Below the pieces are notes generated by a model, which did no database searches, was not told the DNA's origin, and saw only the letters and a list, made by a program, of their open reading frames with translations. A program made the translations under genes and the position numbers. Below are positions 23,388-34,920 of a DNA stretch of 64,000 bases, piece after piece (the first letter of the stretch is position 1; each line of letters begins with the position of its first letter). This DNA comes from Climacium dendroides (Eukaryota > Streptophyta > Bryopsida > Hypnales > Climaciaceae), in the NCBI GenBank assembly GCA_950106755.1, contig OX467090.1, forward strand, positions 13,081,489-13,145,488. Reading direction: 5' to 3'.

Positions 23388-23745
23388 CTGAACCGAAAAT
23401 GCAAAGGGCGTAACTACAACGTCCAGAAGTAGTCGGAGACAAATCCCACAGAGCATTTCAACGAAACAAGAGTCATGTATAAAGAAAAGCACCCAATATA
23501 TTACAAGTGGAATACAAAGTTTGTACAAACTGAATGGTGAATGCAGAGGTTCAATGGTCACGTCCAAGTCTAGTAGTCTACACCTAACAGGACCACTACA
23601 ATCCTAACCAAGACGAGAGTCCCCACACTCCCGGTCTCGCGGCTGAACAGATTCAAGACAGACTCGTCGAGATGATCTTCGATCGTCCCGACGTAACACC
23701 CTAACATAGCGTCCACACCACTACGACTAACTACAAAGATGGGAG

Positions 23746-26052
23746 CTATGTGTAGGGGTTACCCACCGCGGAAGCCTCGTCGTCCTTGGCCAGCGAGTCC
23801 ACCGGGGCTTGTTCATCTCGTGTCACCGAGGGCTGCGGTGGAGCAACTGCTGCTTGTAGAGGAGCATACTGTTGAGTCAAGTTAGTGAACGAGGCCTCCA
23901 TATCCCCCAATTGAATGTCCAGGTCGTAAGGATCATCGTCGACCAAGCTGGGACGATGCATGGGTTCAGGGACATGAATAAACGGAAACTGACTGAGGGC
24001 CAAGTCATCGTAGTCTGGGTCGCGAGTGACACTCACTGAAATAGTTGCAGGCTCCACGATCCCCAGCAATTGCAGGCCCGACGCCGTTGTGGCCGTCGCG
24101 GAAGCCGAGTTGGTGGTGGACACTCTAGAGAGGTTCTGGATTTCGCTGGCAGGATGGGCCGTGGGAGTGACGGGTGTGGGAGGTGCCTTGGACATCGTCG
24201 AGGTGAACATCTCGAAGCGCTCATTCATAATCTTCAGCATCTCCCAATCGCGCCTCCTGTCCTCCTTGTACTGCCTATCCTTCTCCGCCTACTGCCTCCT
24301 CTGCTCCTCCAACTGCCTCTCCTTCTCGGCGAGCTCGCGGTCCCTCTCTGCTTTCTTGACCTTGCGCTTGGCCTTCTTTTCCTGCTTCAGCTGCTCCTTC
24401 TCCTCTCTCTCCCTCTGGAGGGCCTCGATGGTCTTGGCACACTTCTCGACCACCACGGAATGCTTCCTCTTGTATCGCTCGGACATCATCTCGATGTACG
24501 CGAGGTTGAGGCCCGCCTTCTTGTCCATGGTGTCGGGCTTCGTCTCCTTCCTCCCCACGTCCAAGCTCCCCGACGCCTGAGGTGCGGCCGTTCCACCTCC
24601 AGATGTGGTCTCCGCGTCTAACGGAGTGCAATCCCCCCCTTGGGTGGCAGCCTTGACCATCTGGCTGTACTCCTCCCTGTTTTCCTTCGCCGTGGAGAGC
24701 CGCTTATTCAGATCCTCCTCATCCACGTCGTCAAGGTCAATTGGGTTCTCCTTGGCATTCTGGAGAGCCAAATTGAGCTTCTGCTTCATGGCCCGCACAT
24801 GAGCCAAGAGAACGAGTTCCTCGGGGCCGGCGGGAGGCAGTTGCGACCGCAAGGTATCAACGGCGACATGCACCGTGATGAGCTTGCTCACTCCATCGGA
24901 GTCCAGCGGGGGTCCGGCAGACTTCAACTCCTGAAGAACGCCCTTGACCTTGTTAATTTTTTCATCCATCGATCCCCGCGCAGGTTCGGTGGAGTAGTCT
25001 CTGACGTTGGATCGGACATTCTTCAGCTCCACCCGTTGCTCTTCAGAGAGTCTCGCCTTGAGATCGTCCAACTCCGTCTGGAGATCCTCAATCTGCATCC
25101 TGGGAAGGGCGGGAGGAGAGCCCTCACGAGACGTGCCCGCACTGAAAGATGGGCCTGTGGAGGTACACAGAGCGGGAGTTTTGAAGATGGCGCCGCTCAC
25201 TTCAGACTGCACGGTCTGAACCTCTTGGAGGCGAGGATGACTACGACTCGATAGGGGTGAGGCAGGATCGGTCTGGGCCCTCTGCAGTTCCGGAACTCTT
25301 GCTGGAGGAGAATCGAAACGCAAAGTTTGAAGCTGTGGATGGGAGGATGGAGAAGTGGGAGACAAGGAAGGGGCTGAATCAGACCACCCGCTCTGAACTG
25401 CTGTAGTGGGAGACGCGTGATCAGACCGCATAGTCTGATCGTTACGAGGAGCACCCGCCGATCTGATGGCAACCTCCTCAGACTGTACCGTTGCCTCGCT
25501 CTCCATACGGTTTTGTGACGATTCCCCTATGATTTCAGGGCCGCTATCTTCTTCGTCACGGTCGAGCGTTCAATCATCCAATACGTCTTCATCTAGATCG
25601 TCTTCCTCATCCTCGTCCTCTTCTTCATCTTCGTATTCATCATCATCTTCGAGCCCCTCCACTTCCTCCAATATTGCCCCCCTTTGATGAAGATCTTCTC
25701 CCCTTCGTTCGAGTAGATCTTCTTTGTCCTCCCCTTCCTCTTCTTCTTTGTCCTCTTTTCCCCCCTTGTCTGCTTCTTCATCCTCGACGGGGTGTTCCGC
25801 GTCCACATGCCCAGCATCGACGATGTCCAACGCCTCGTCCGACATGGCTTCCTCTTCGGTTGGTGTGGGCTCCTCCTCTATGGTCAGTCGACACCTCTGC
25901 GTCGGGGACTGCCCGTCGTAGTCGTACTTGAGGGTGTACCCCGACACGAAGACATAAGGCCACATTTCCGCACCAATTCGCTGATGCACGGAATGGAGGA
26001 GAAGGGCTTTCTCAGTGGAGATCATGAAGGAGACGGAACTGCAACACAACAT
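23746..26052 (-). pseudogene. Acidic and coiled-coil region of the long cargo gene
   Basis: One frame runs from an acceptor (TTCTGCAG, exon start 26052) to 23746 and is broken by TGA (25570-25572) and TAG (24289-24291). The first part finishes the methyltransferase-like region (STEKALLLHSVHQRIG). Then come an extreme Glu/Asp stretch at about 25580-25800, a Ser/Pro/Gln-rich linker, and a long charged coiled coil (REREEKEQLKQEKKAKRK, AEKERQLEEQRRQ) ending near 24230. The linker contains four copies of T-(V/M)-(Q/R)-S. Three of them are encoded by DNA palindromes of the element's family (25201-25220, 25379-25396, 25421-25438). It follows the exon at 26162 through a 109-bp intron in phase 0. Coding GC is high relative to neighbouring DNA. 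Confidence 0.55.
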
Positions 26053-26161
26053 CTGCAGAACACAGTGTTAGTGAAGGGACAAAACGTGAATGTGGAATAT
26101 CTATTCTGACAAGCCAAAAAGCCCCTGCAAAGAAAAAAAACACGAGTGGTGAAATCATTAC

Positions 26162-29100
26162 CGTGCATGCTGAGACTGCTTTCACTCCAGCGAAGACGAG
26201 CATGACCGTCCCTTGATCCCTGCAGAACTTGTCGATGAAGCGCAAGTACACGTCGTACCGTAGCTCGCGCTTGGACAGGATCCGAGGGAAATCGTGGCGG
26301 CAGACCTCCCGAGTCTTATACATGGGATCCGTGGCTATGAGGTCGTTGTCCTCATCCTTGGACAATTTGGGCACCTTGCCTTTAGCGTCCACCAACTTGG
26401 AGTTCATGAAGCTCTTGGCACTCCGCTGCAAGTACATGACCTTATCCCTGTTCCTCTCCTTGAAGGTCGGCTCTCCCTTGCAGATCATGTAGTCACATTC
26501 CCGCCTAAGTGAATAGGACGGGAAGAGCTCCGTCGCCAATCTGTCCACCGCAGCCGCCCGCTTCGAGTTGAAGATGAACATCCACGTGTGCACGGTCTTG
26601 GACATAGTGGATTTGGAGACCTCCCTCACTTCCTCCATGATTTTTGCGTGCCCGGAAGTGACCTCCATGCCTTCCACCTTCAGAAATAGTCGGAAGTCAA
26701 TAATGCCGACCTCGCAGTACTCCGTCTTCACGGCTCCAGTTTCCGATCGATACGGTGACTACACCCCATTCTTATGCACGTACAACTGTGGGTCAAAGTG
26801 CTTCTCGCTTCGTATCCATCGGCAGACGGTGGCTCGGGAGCACTTCCTGACCTTCTCGCATCGGTCGGCATTTTGCACGACCTGATCCAATGCCGCCAGG
26901 AATGGCTTCTTGGGCTTCTCCACTGTCCTCCCTGACCGGCATTGGGACTTCACCCAATCCAAACCGAGGCTTATGAGATGCCACATGTGGAAGCCACCGA
27001 TGCACAACGTGGTCTTCAGATTCCGCCAAGCCTTGACATTCATGTCTCCCGGCTCGGGGAATACGCCCTTGGCCTCCTCGATGCCGAAGGTGTCGGCCTT
27101 GTCGACAATCTCCTTCGCCAGTTGCATCTTGTGCTTCTTGTTTGTGCACCACATGAGGAAAGGAATGGCCGACGTCTAGACCGTGGGTCTCTTGTTGAGG
27201 TACACCTTGGGCGGCACGTCCAGGATTTTTTGGGCCAGCTCGCCGACGGCGTCATCTTCCATTCCGAGCAAGGCCTTCATCATATTATTCGTGATGGGTT
27301 GGAACTTGTACACCTTGGCGTTCCCGTCCTTGCTCACCGCTTCATTGAATGGACCGCCCATGTCCGTGTCGTGCAGCGTGCCTTGCTCGTGAGCTTCAAA
27401 GACCTTCAGCCAAGCCGACCATGTTTCCTCCGAGGCCATGATGATTTTCCTCTCCCCCATCTTATCCAAGTCGTATGTTCTTCGATTTCCAAACAGCGGC
27501 TTGAGGAGGCCGGTGGACTCGAAGCTCTGTTCCGCCTTGTCTCGGAAGTCCTGCACACCGCAATTGACTAGGTTAGAGGATCACAACTCTGAGAACATGC
27601 ATCAGACCTCCCGCACTAAGCTTATTTGAATGGATCTAAAGGACAGCATCCTAGGTATACAATATGAAAGTTCAGAGCGGTCGCTCTGAAGTGGCTTGGA
27701 TTCATTCCATTACAGTGGAACAATGTGATACGATTGTGCCATTGTCCAAGGCATTGGAACAACATGAATGTGGACTCGACAATATCTATTGTATTACAGA
27801 TCAGACCGGGCGGTCTAAACTGACCAAGTGGAGGAGACATACCTCATAGGCCTTGAATTCGTCGCCTTTGTCCGCCTGCCTCGTGTTCTTCCGGAATTGG
27901 GTTGGTCTCCGCGCGTTGTCCCACAGATATCGGCAATGGCGGATCGTGGCAGGGAGCGACGACAAGTACGGGCCGGTGACGTTTCCGTCATTGCACTTGC
28001 AGAAGAGCGCGTGCAGGTGGTCCTTGTTTTTGGACCAGACGATCTCACAAGTCCACTTTTGCACCCGCTTCTTGACCGCCTCATCGTCGACGGATGCTGT
28101 CCCTGAAATGATTCCGGTCGCAACCTTCCACGTGTGTTGGCCATTGATAATTTTCAGTGGGAAGGCCTTGATGCAATCCGCCCAGCAGGTAGGCCTTCTG
28201 GCGTGTCCGGCATGACGGTCAGGATTTGCTTGGTGAAGTTGACCTTCACCATGCGGGCGAGGACGGCTAGGACACCCTTCTTCTCCAGTGGCCTGAAGAT
28301 CATGCCCGAAGTCTCGTCGGCACTTGTCATGTCCTCAAGGTCCAGCTCGAAGAAGTTGTCCCGTCCGAATATGTACATGTAGGCGGACAACTCCTTGAAC
28401 TTCTTGTTCGCCACTGCCTCGGCCTTGAGGCGTTTCCGGGCTTCCTCTTCTTCGCTGCGCTTGAGCTCCTTCTTGATCTCCAGATCCACAAACAGCTTAT
28501 CCGGAACAGCTTTCTCATCGAACGGCAAGGTCACCGGGTTGTGAATCCAGTGGCCATTCACCTTCTTGAATGCCACCTTCTGTGCCTCCTCTTCGGATAA
28601 GTCGGTGGACTCCGGGAGGCGCTCTGCGTGGATGCGCTTGGGGCACCTTCACCCTCTTCCACATCGTACAAGGTCCGTCGTGTCTTCTGAAAGCGGGATG
28701 CCCCTTCATCATGTGAGGCCGAGTCGTCACCGGTGGCGACGGTTGCGGACTTCCTCTTCCGCGCCTTTTGTTTGTCCCGTGCCGTGGGCTTGGGACGCTC
28801 TGCTACTACCATGCTAGGCAGATTGGGCCGGGATGGAGGGGATCGGGATGGTGTCGTCTATGGCGCCACCGTTGCGGGAGCAGACCGTGCAGGTTCAACC
28901 GGTGTATGAGTTGTCATGCCTGCGGACCCTGGCAGCGCTGACGCTGCTGGCGGCCGGGAACGGGTTGCAGGCACCGAGGCGGACGCGACCGCTTTTTTCT
29001 TCTGGGTCCGCCCTTGCGCATCCATGTCGACGTTCCCTACTCCCTGTGATGCGTTACCACTAGTCAGCGACGACACGTATAAGGTGTTTGCATTAGTGAG

Positions 29101-29580
29101 GTACGCGCTCGCGACCTGTGCGGTCTTCATGAAGTCCCCAGCGTGCGCTTCGCACCTAGCTTGTATGTCCAACATGAGGATTTGGAACACATGCGGAACC
29201 CGGTCATAATTTTTGATGAGGCGCTCATGGCAGAATATCATCTCGTCTTCTACGCGGATGATGACTACTCCCAGAGCATTGTTGCATGAATTCACTACGT
29301 CGACGAGAACGGCCTCTCGCATCACAGTAATGTTAATGACTACCAAGTTCTTAAAGGATTTCCATCTAGGCCCTCCGAATTTTGTGAACCCCAATTCTAA
29401 ATTAAATATCAGGGAGCCGTGAAGGTAACTCATTTCCACAGTCCACAATGCTTTGGTTGCAATGAAGGTCAGCGGAATTTTCCCTTCAACGTGCGCCTTC
29501 CACGACTCCATTAGCCGCTCAAGCGGTATTTGTGTAATGTAGCCCGTGAGAGGTGGCTTGCTCTCGAGGAAGGACTCCAT
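26162..29580 (-). pseudogene. ParB-like and DNA-methyltransferase-like cargo gene, broken
   Basis: Exons 29580-27843 and 27550-26162 (GTATGT donor, GTGCAG acceptor) continue into 26052. The first exon has TAG at 28858 and apparent one-base frameshifts near 28640 and 28190; the second has TAG at 27176 and 26759. A ParB/sulfiredoxin-like region includes WIHNPVTLPFDEKAVPDKL, then MIFRPLEKKGVLAVL and, at 28128-28151, IINGQHTW. CEIVWS, a CKCNDGN-type stretch and HCRYLWDNARRPTQF follow. Further on, EVGIIDFRLF (26680-26720) sits where a beta-class adenine/cytosine methylase would have motif IV. FIDKFCRDQGTVMLVFAGVKA (26180-26240) sits where it would have motif I. Both motifs are degenerate (DFRL for DPPY, FAGVKA for FxGxG), so catalysis is doubtful. 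Start: first ATG after a TAA in frame. The family call is from motif memory only. Confidence 0.5.
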
Positions 29581-29690
29581 GTCACTGTCCACATGAATCA
29601 AATCAGACCGGCCGCTCAGAATCAGACAGGCCACTTAAAATTGCAATCTTCTCAGCGGCCCCGTATTATTGGGGTTCTAGCCCTTCGATT

Positions 29691-31069
29691 AGTTCAGAGC
29701 GACCGCTCTGAACTGATCTGGATCCACGACCTCTTCAGTGTAGATGTTCACAGCGGTCTGCTTATAGACATTTCTGTACCATTGACCGTGCGTGATATCT
29801 AGTGTTTGGGCTTGGTTTCCTGCTATTTAATTGGGTTTCAATTAAATTTCACAGCGGCTTCACTATACTAATCGATCGGATTCTCTGGATCCTATGGTAC
29901 AATGTGAAATGATCATAACCTAGGTTCGATGCCCCTCTATCCTCTATTGTCTTTCCAGATGAATCATTCAATTCATCGGTCAGAGATACTGGTCTCACCG
30001 TACCCGATCTACGCGAAGATGTTATTTCATCGGATGCTCACTTCAGTGAGCCATCCGAATGAGTTTGGAGCGACCGCTCTAAACCTCCCTAATGTTGAAT
30101 GAGATGTTACAGGCTCAGAACTGCCGCTCTTCAATGTAGGGAGCACATACATCTACTAAGCTCCGGCCATGTCGATACAGGATCAGAGCGACCGCTCTGA
30201 ACCTGTAGCTCTAATTCCAACCCTAAGGATGTTGTGAACGGTCTGTCTGAATCTTGACAGCGCTCATCACCGTCGTTGAGAATCAGAGCGACCAATGAGA
30301 ACCTTGACCCTAACTACCAACTGGAAGCTTCAGTGTTTTCGCTCTGGACCGCTTTCACTCTCATTGTGGAAGTGGTGGTTTGGAGTGACCACTATGAATC
30401 CGCTGCATTGGTTTTGGCGAGTGCTTCATTTCAGAGCGGCCACTCTAAACCGTGATCACGCTCCATACGAACGATTGCGCTCAATTCTACCATTCCGAGT
30501 ACCGATATCTTTTGGTTTAGAGCAGCCTCTCTGAACCTCTGCTTCGTGATGAGCATGGTCACGGTTTAGAGCGACTGCTCTGAACCACCTTGTACACGAT
30601 TTCAATGCTGCAGGTTTAGAGCGGTCGCTCTGATCCGTGAGGGAGTTCATGATGGAGTAGGAGGTTCAGAGCGACCGCTCTAAACCTCTCTCTGAACGAA
30701 ATTAGAGCTCTGTCATTTCGTTCAAAGGGAGGTTTAGAACGTCCGCTCTAAACCTTCTACTCCAATATGAAGTCGCTCATGGTTCAGAGCGACCGCTCTG
30801 ATCCTCCTTGTGCTGGATTCCAATGCTCTAGGTTCATAATGCAGCAGGAGGTTCAGAGCGACCGCTCTAAACCTCCCTGTTAACGAATTGACAGAGTTGT
30901 GATTTTGTTCACAGGGAGGTTTAGAGCGGTCGCTCTGAACCTCCGGCTCCATTATAATGTCACTCTAAATCAGTCTGGCCGACTTCACTAGTGCAAGTTC
31001 AGAGCGGTAGCTCTGAACCTCGACAACGCTCATTATGGAGCTGGAGGTTTAGAGCGACCGCTCTGAACC
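29691..31069. repeat. Palindrome array 1, upstream of the ParB-like gene
   Basis: About 15-18 copies of a 24-bp near-palindrome, core TCAGAGCGNNCGCTCTGA with arms extended to GGTT/AACC, are spaced 50-120 bp apart. The two central bases vary (AC, GT, GC). Clear copies: 29691-29714, 30183-30200, 30563-30586, 30613-30636, 30661-30688, 30731-30754, 30781-30804, 30850-30873, 30915-30944, 30997-31018, 31046-31069. Some neighbours form larger hairpins (30848-30885 with 30909-30944; 30664-30702 with 30716-30754). DNA between copies is unrelated, unlike a simple tandem repeat. The array starts about 110 bp upstream of the ParB-like start, so it may be a control region, a protein-binding array or a transposition signal. 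Confidence 0.9.
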
Positions 31070-31865
31070 CTGCCAACAACATCAACATGTGCGCGGTTAT
31101 AGGGGGTCCTTGTTTTAGCAAATTCTTCTATGTTTGCATGGTTTCAAATTGTTTAGGAATGGTTGGCATTGCAATCAATTGGGATGTGGTGATTACCTGG
31201 GCTAGGTGCCTGTTCAATACTCTGCTTCTTCAGCCTAGAATAGCAAAATTGCTTCGTTTGTGAAGACTCCAGGAACTCGGAATCCCTGGCAGCTGCAGAT
31301 GAAGTGCAATGGAACTCAATGAAAACTAATAAGATACGCAATTGCATTGAGAGAACGCAAAATAACAACAACAGACATCAACGCATGGTGAAGCCACCGA
31401 ACTACAGTGCAAGAGGTATATGGATTTAGGGTAGCTCGCACCAAGATTCAAAAAAGCAAAGAAACGAGATAGCTCGCAATGAAATGACCTAAACCCTAAA
31501 CCAATGGAGAGCGTACCTTGCAAACGAGGTGTCCAGAAGCAACACACCAGGTACCGAAATGCGCGCGGGAGGAGCACAAGAAAGGAACAACGTTGCGCGC
31601 GGGAGGAACGGAAAAAGGGAATCACGCTGCGCAAGAAAGAAAGGCCACTGCGCGGGGAGGAACGAGCACAAGAAACGAGCGCGAGCAAGAACAAGCAAGA
31701 AAAATGAGAAGAAGAACGAGTGCAAGAAAGGATGAGCAAGAACGAGCGCAAGAAAAAATGAGCGCTGCGTGCGGGGGAACGGAAGAAACGAAGAGACAGG
31801 CGCGGTACCGGTGGGAAGAGTGTGCATGCAAACCCTCGGAACAGGGAAGATGACCAACCAAACCT
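31070..31865. other. Gene-free stretch with purine-rich low-complexity DNA
   Basis: At 31540-31800 short motifs around GCGCGGGAGGA, GAGCACAAGAAA and GAACGAGCGCAAG recur irregularly. They produce long open frames on both strands rich in Arg/Glu or Ser/Phe, which I take as low-complexity artefacts. A telomere-like CCTAAACCCTAAACC near 31490 is an isolated short match. Confidence 0.5.
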
Positions 31866-32045
31866 GGAGCCGAACCAAAACCCAACCTCCATGAAACCCA
31901 AACCGAAGCTGAAGCGAACCTCCGCCGAACCTGAACCCAACCCCCTCAAACCCAAACCAAAGCTGAACCGAACCTCCGCCGAACCTGAACCCAACCCCCT
32001 CAAACCCAAAACGAACCCAAAACAAACCTCTGCCGAACCTAAGCC
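31866..32045 (+). repeat. 54-bp minisatellite
   Basis: About three head-to-tail copies of a 54-bp unit around CGAACCTCCGCCGAACC and CCCCCTCAAACCC, the last one degenerate. Confidence 0.8.
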
Positions 32046-34920
32046 GAGTCTAAACGAAGCATCATAATATGGGGGGGCTCCATCATTTGATAGTCAAATA
32101 ATACTTAAGTATATGAGTGTATCTACACTTTTTTAACCCTCAAAAAAATTCGATGTTTTTATATCCAAAATTGCTTCAAATTACTTAAATCCAATGCAAG
32201 GCTAAAACCTTCATTTATATTTCTTCATTAACAATTCCAACCATAGGATCCCTTAGTTAAATTGTTAAATTATATCCTCCTAAAACTTTAGAATAAAATA
32301 CCTTACCATCTACAAGATCAAGTCGTCTGAATTTCAAAAAAAAATGTTTTCAACTCTTCTTGAATGGTTAGATTTCATCTTTCAAACTTTTTGTAGAAGG
32401 TTTTTGAGATTCTATAGCTTGTTGCTCTCAAGAAATGAGTTGGAAATACATATACAAAATTTCAAACAAAAAATATTTCATATTCATGCTTAAAAAATTA
32501 TAAGTAGAAGAAGCTAGAGTATGATTTAAAACACTAGAGTGTTAAGAATGTAGTTATGGAATTCAAAAATGTTAGTCATACTACTAAAATCATAAGTCCC
32601 TACGTAATATCACAACTGCTACCATTAATACTAGGGGCTCATGCTTGCTATGCTATGCATTCATTGTATCACATATTAATAAAAATTTGATATATTTCAA
32701 TAGAATGCATGATAATGCTTTTCTTGGCTTCATATTTCTTTTGCATTTCTATAATTTTGTGCTTTTGTGAGCTTTGAGCTTCGAATTGCAATTTTCTATT
32801 GCTACTACCAAATGACTTGAGCCGAGTTTCAATTTCACAATAATTGAATTGTTTAAGAAGCTTTGGAGGTTGACAAGTTCTTCCTTTAAATTCTTCTATT
32901 GGGGTTGCCACTGTTTGGAACAATTGAATCAAATTACTAATGCATTCTAATGTATGTGTATCTTTTATAGTATTCATCATTATTTATTTCAATATATGCT
33001 TATTTAGAAAATTATATGAAGATTTTAGTAATTTTTATCTAAACATTTATTGAAATTATTGCTCTGCATTTTATCTCATACATAAAAAATTCTAATGAAA
33101 TTCTAATGGTGAATGCGTAGTCATACTACTAAAATTAGAACTCCCTCTGTAATAGCACAAATGCTACCATTAATACTTAGGGGTTCGTGCTTGCTATACT
33201 ACGCATTCACTGTATCACATATTAGTAAATTTTTTATATATTTCAATAGGATGCATGATAATGGTTTCAATAAGTCTTTAAAATAATTATTTTAATAATG
33301 TTATAAAAATATTTCCAATCAAGCATATATACAAATCATGTTTTGCACATAATGTCATATTACTGAAATAGAGTAGCACTTCACAACCACCTCTGATATC
33401 ACTTTTTACTAAGGGTGATATTATAGAAATTATATAGTCGTTGCAATTGAGGGGATATTAAAGAGGATCCAAAGGATGATATTATAGAGGTAGCAAATGC
33501 ATTGCTTCTCTTGGCTTGAAACTTCATTGCACTTCTATGATTTTTTGCTTTCATGAACTTTGAACTTTCATGATTTCAATTGTCTATCACAACTACCAAA
33601 TGATTTTGAGAAATTGATTCAATTGAAGAAATTTGGGATTCCACAACAATGAATTTGTTCACAAAGTTTTTGAGATTTATTAGTTTTTCTTTTCAATTCT
33701 TCAATTTGAATTGCAATTTTCTGTAACAATGGAGTCAAATTTCTAATGTATGTGTATCTTTTATAGTATTTACCATTGCATATGCTTCATTCATCATTCA
33801 ATAAATTTCTATGCTACTTTTCTATATATGCTTACTTAGAACAAAAATTATACAAAGATTTTAGGCATTTTTTTTTGAAGACTTATTGAAATATTTGGTC
33901 TACATTCTATCTCATACATAAAAATTCTTATGAAATTTTTATGGTGAATGCGTAGCATAGCAAGCGCCAACCGCTAGTCCAGTACTACAACAATTCTTTT
34001 CCTAGTTTGCATTTCTTATACATGTAATCATATTAGCAATAGTATCGTTACTCATGAAAACTCCTTTTTACTATTAATATAAATAAGAGTTTTAATAAGT
34101 TAAAAGCTTCTACGACATAAAAATAATTTTAATTTTAAAAAAAAAGAATTTGCTAATTTGCTAATCTGCGAACTTAATGTTTTTGCATAGTTCATTGCAA
34201 CAACATAAATTTGTTGGGTCAACACTACAATAAAGCATCTAACGACCAAAAAGAACTATGGAGGACTTTGGAGATTTAGGGTTACCTCATGTGATTTGAA
34301 TTTCGAACATGATTTTATGAAATAGTTTGAAGATACTTAAACAAATGAGCTATCAAGGAATGTAATATTCATTTTAATAATTGTCCTAAAATATAAGTTA
34401 TGCCGCTACAAGTCCCCCCAAAATGCAAGAAGTGATAGAAGAAGGTATTTTGAAGACAATGTAAGCATCTCTTGCACAAAAGTACATACTTAAACATCTC
34501 CTACAATGTAAAACACAAGAGCATTAGAAAGATTCTGAATGCTTGGAAGAAGTTCCACATACCATACTAATCTCATCAACTGTTCACTTTTCATGAGCAA
34601 CACACAGATAATGTTGTACTTTAAATGTTTGATAAAAATTAGTTCTGCATGTAAAGTCTTTGGGGGGATCTACTAATCATCCAATTAAACATGTTGAATA
34701 GAAATGTCATGTTCTCCTGATGTGGCCTACAAAAAGGTAAATTCCAAGATAACAAAGTGACTCCAGTTTATCTAAAAAGTAAGAAAGCTACTTGTTAGAA
34801 AAACTTGTACAAAATAAAGAAACAAAACATAACGTCTTTTTCTAATAAAACTACTCCCGGTACTATGGTACTTAGCAAAAATTCATTATGTACATACAAC
34901 AAGTAAGTAGAAGTCTTCCT
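32046..34920. repeat. AT-rich gene-free DNA with a large tandem duplication
   Basis: Two related units lie in direct order at about 32565-33110 and about 33115-33960. They share a block around CATACTACTAAAAT, the block TTAATACTAGGGG (with variants), a region around ACTACCAAATGA and the end GTATGTGTATCTTTTATAGTATT. They differ by many substitutions and indels, so the duplication is old. No exon is seen from 32046 to 34920. Confidence 0.6.

Noticed and set aside
24026..24631. Plus-strand leucine-rich open frames of 183-184 codons
   Set aside because: They are antisense shadows of the coiled-coil exon on the minus strand (Leu runs mirror Glu/Lys codons).
22289..28860. TAG reassigned as a sense codon in the transposon genes
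   Set aside because: A TGA, a TAA and two frameshifts also break the same gene set, so ordinary decay with C-to-T bias is simpler. Kept only as the alternative to test with other copies.
21824..29580. Endogenous giant-virus or phage insertion
   Set aside because: ParB- and methylase-like genes do occur in viruses, but the introns, TIRs with target duplications and transposase-like gene favour a transposon. No capsid or replication gene is recognisable.
29691..31069. CRISPR-like array
   Set aside because: The repeats are palindromic with irregular spacing of 50-120 bp, vary at the centre, and the window is eukaryotic with spliced genes; no cas gene is present.
31326..32009. Long minus-strand open frame rich in Phe, Arg and Ser
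   Set aside because: It covers low-complexity purine-rich DNA and the 54-bp minisatellite; the repeated LGSGSAEVRFSFG is a translation of the repeat.
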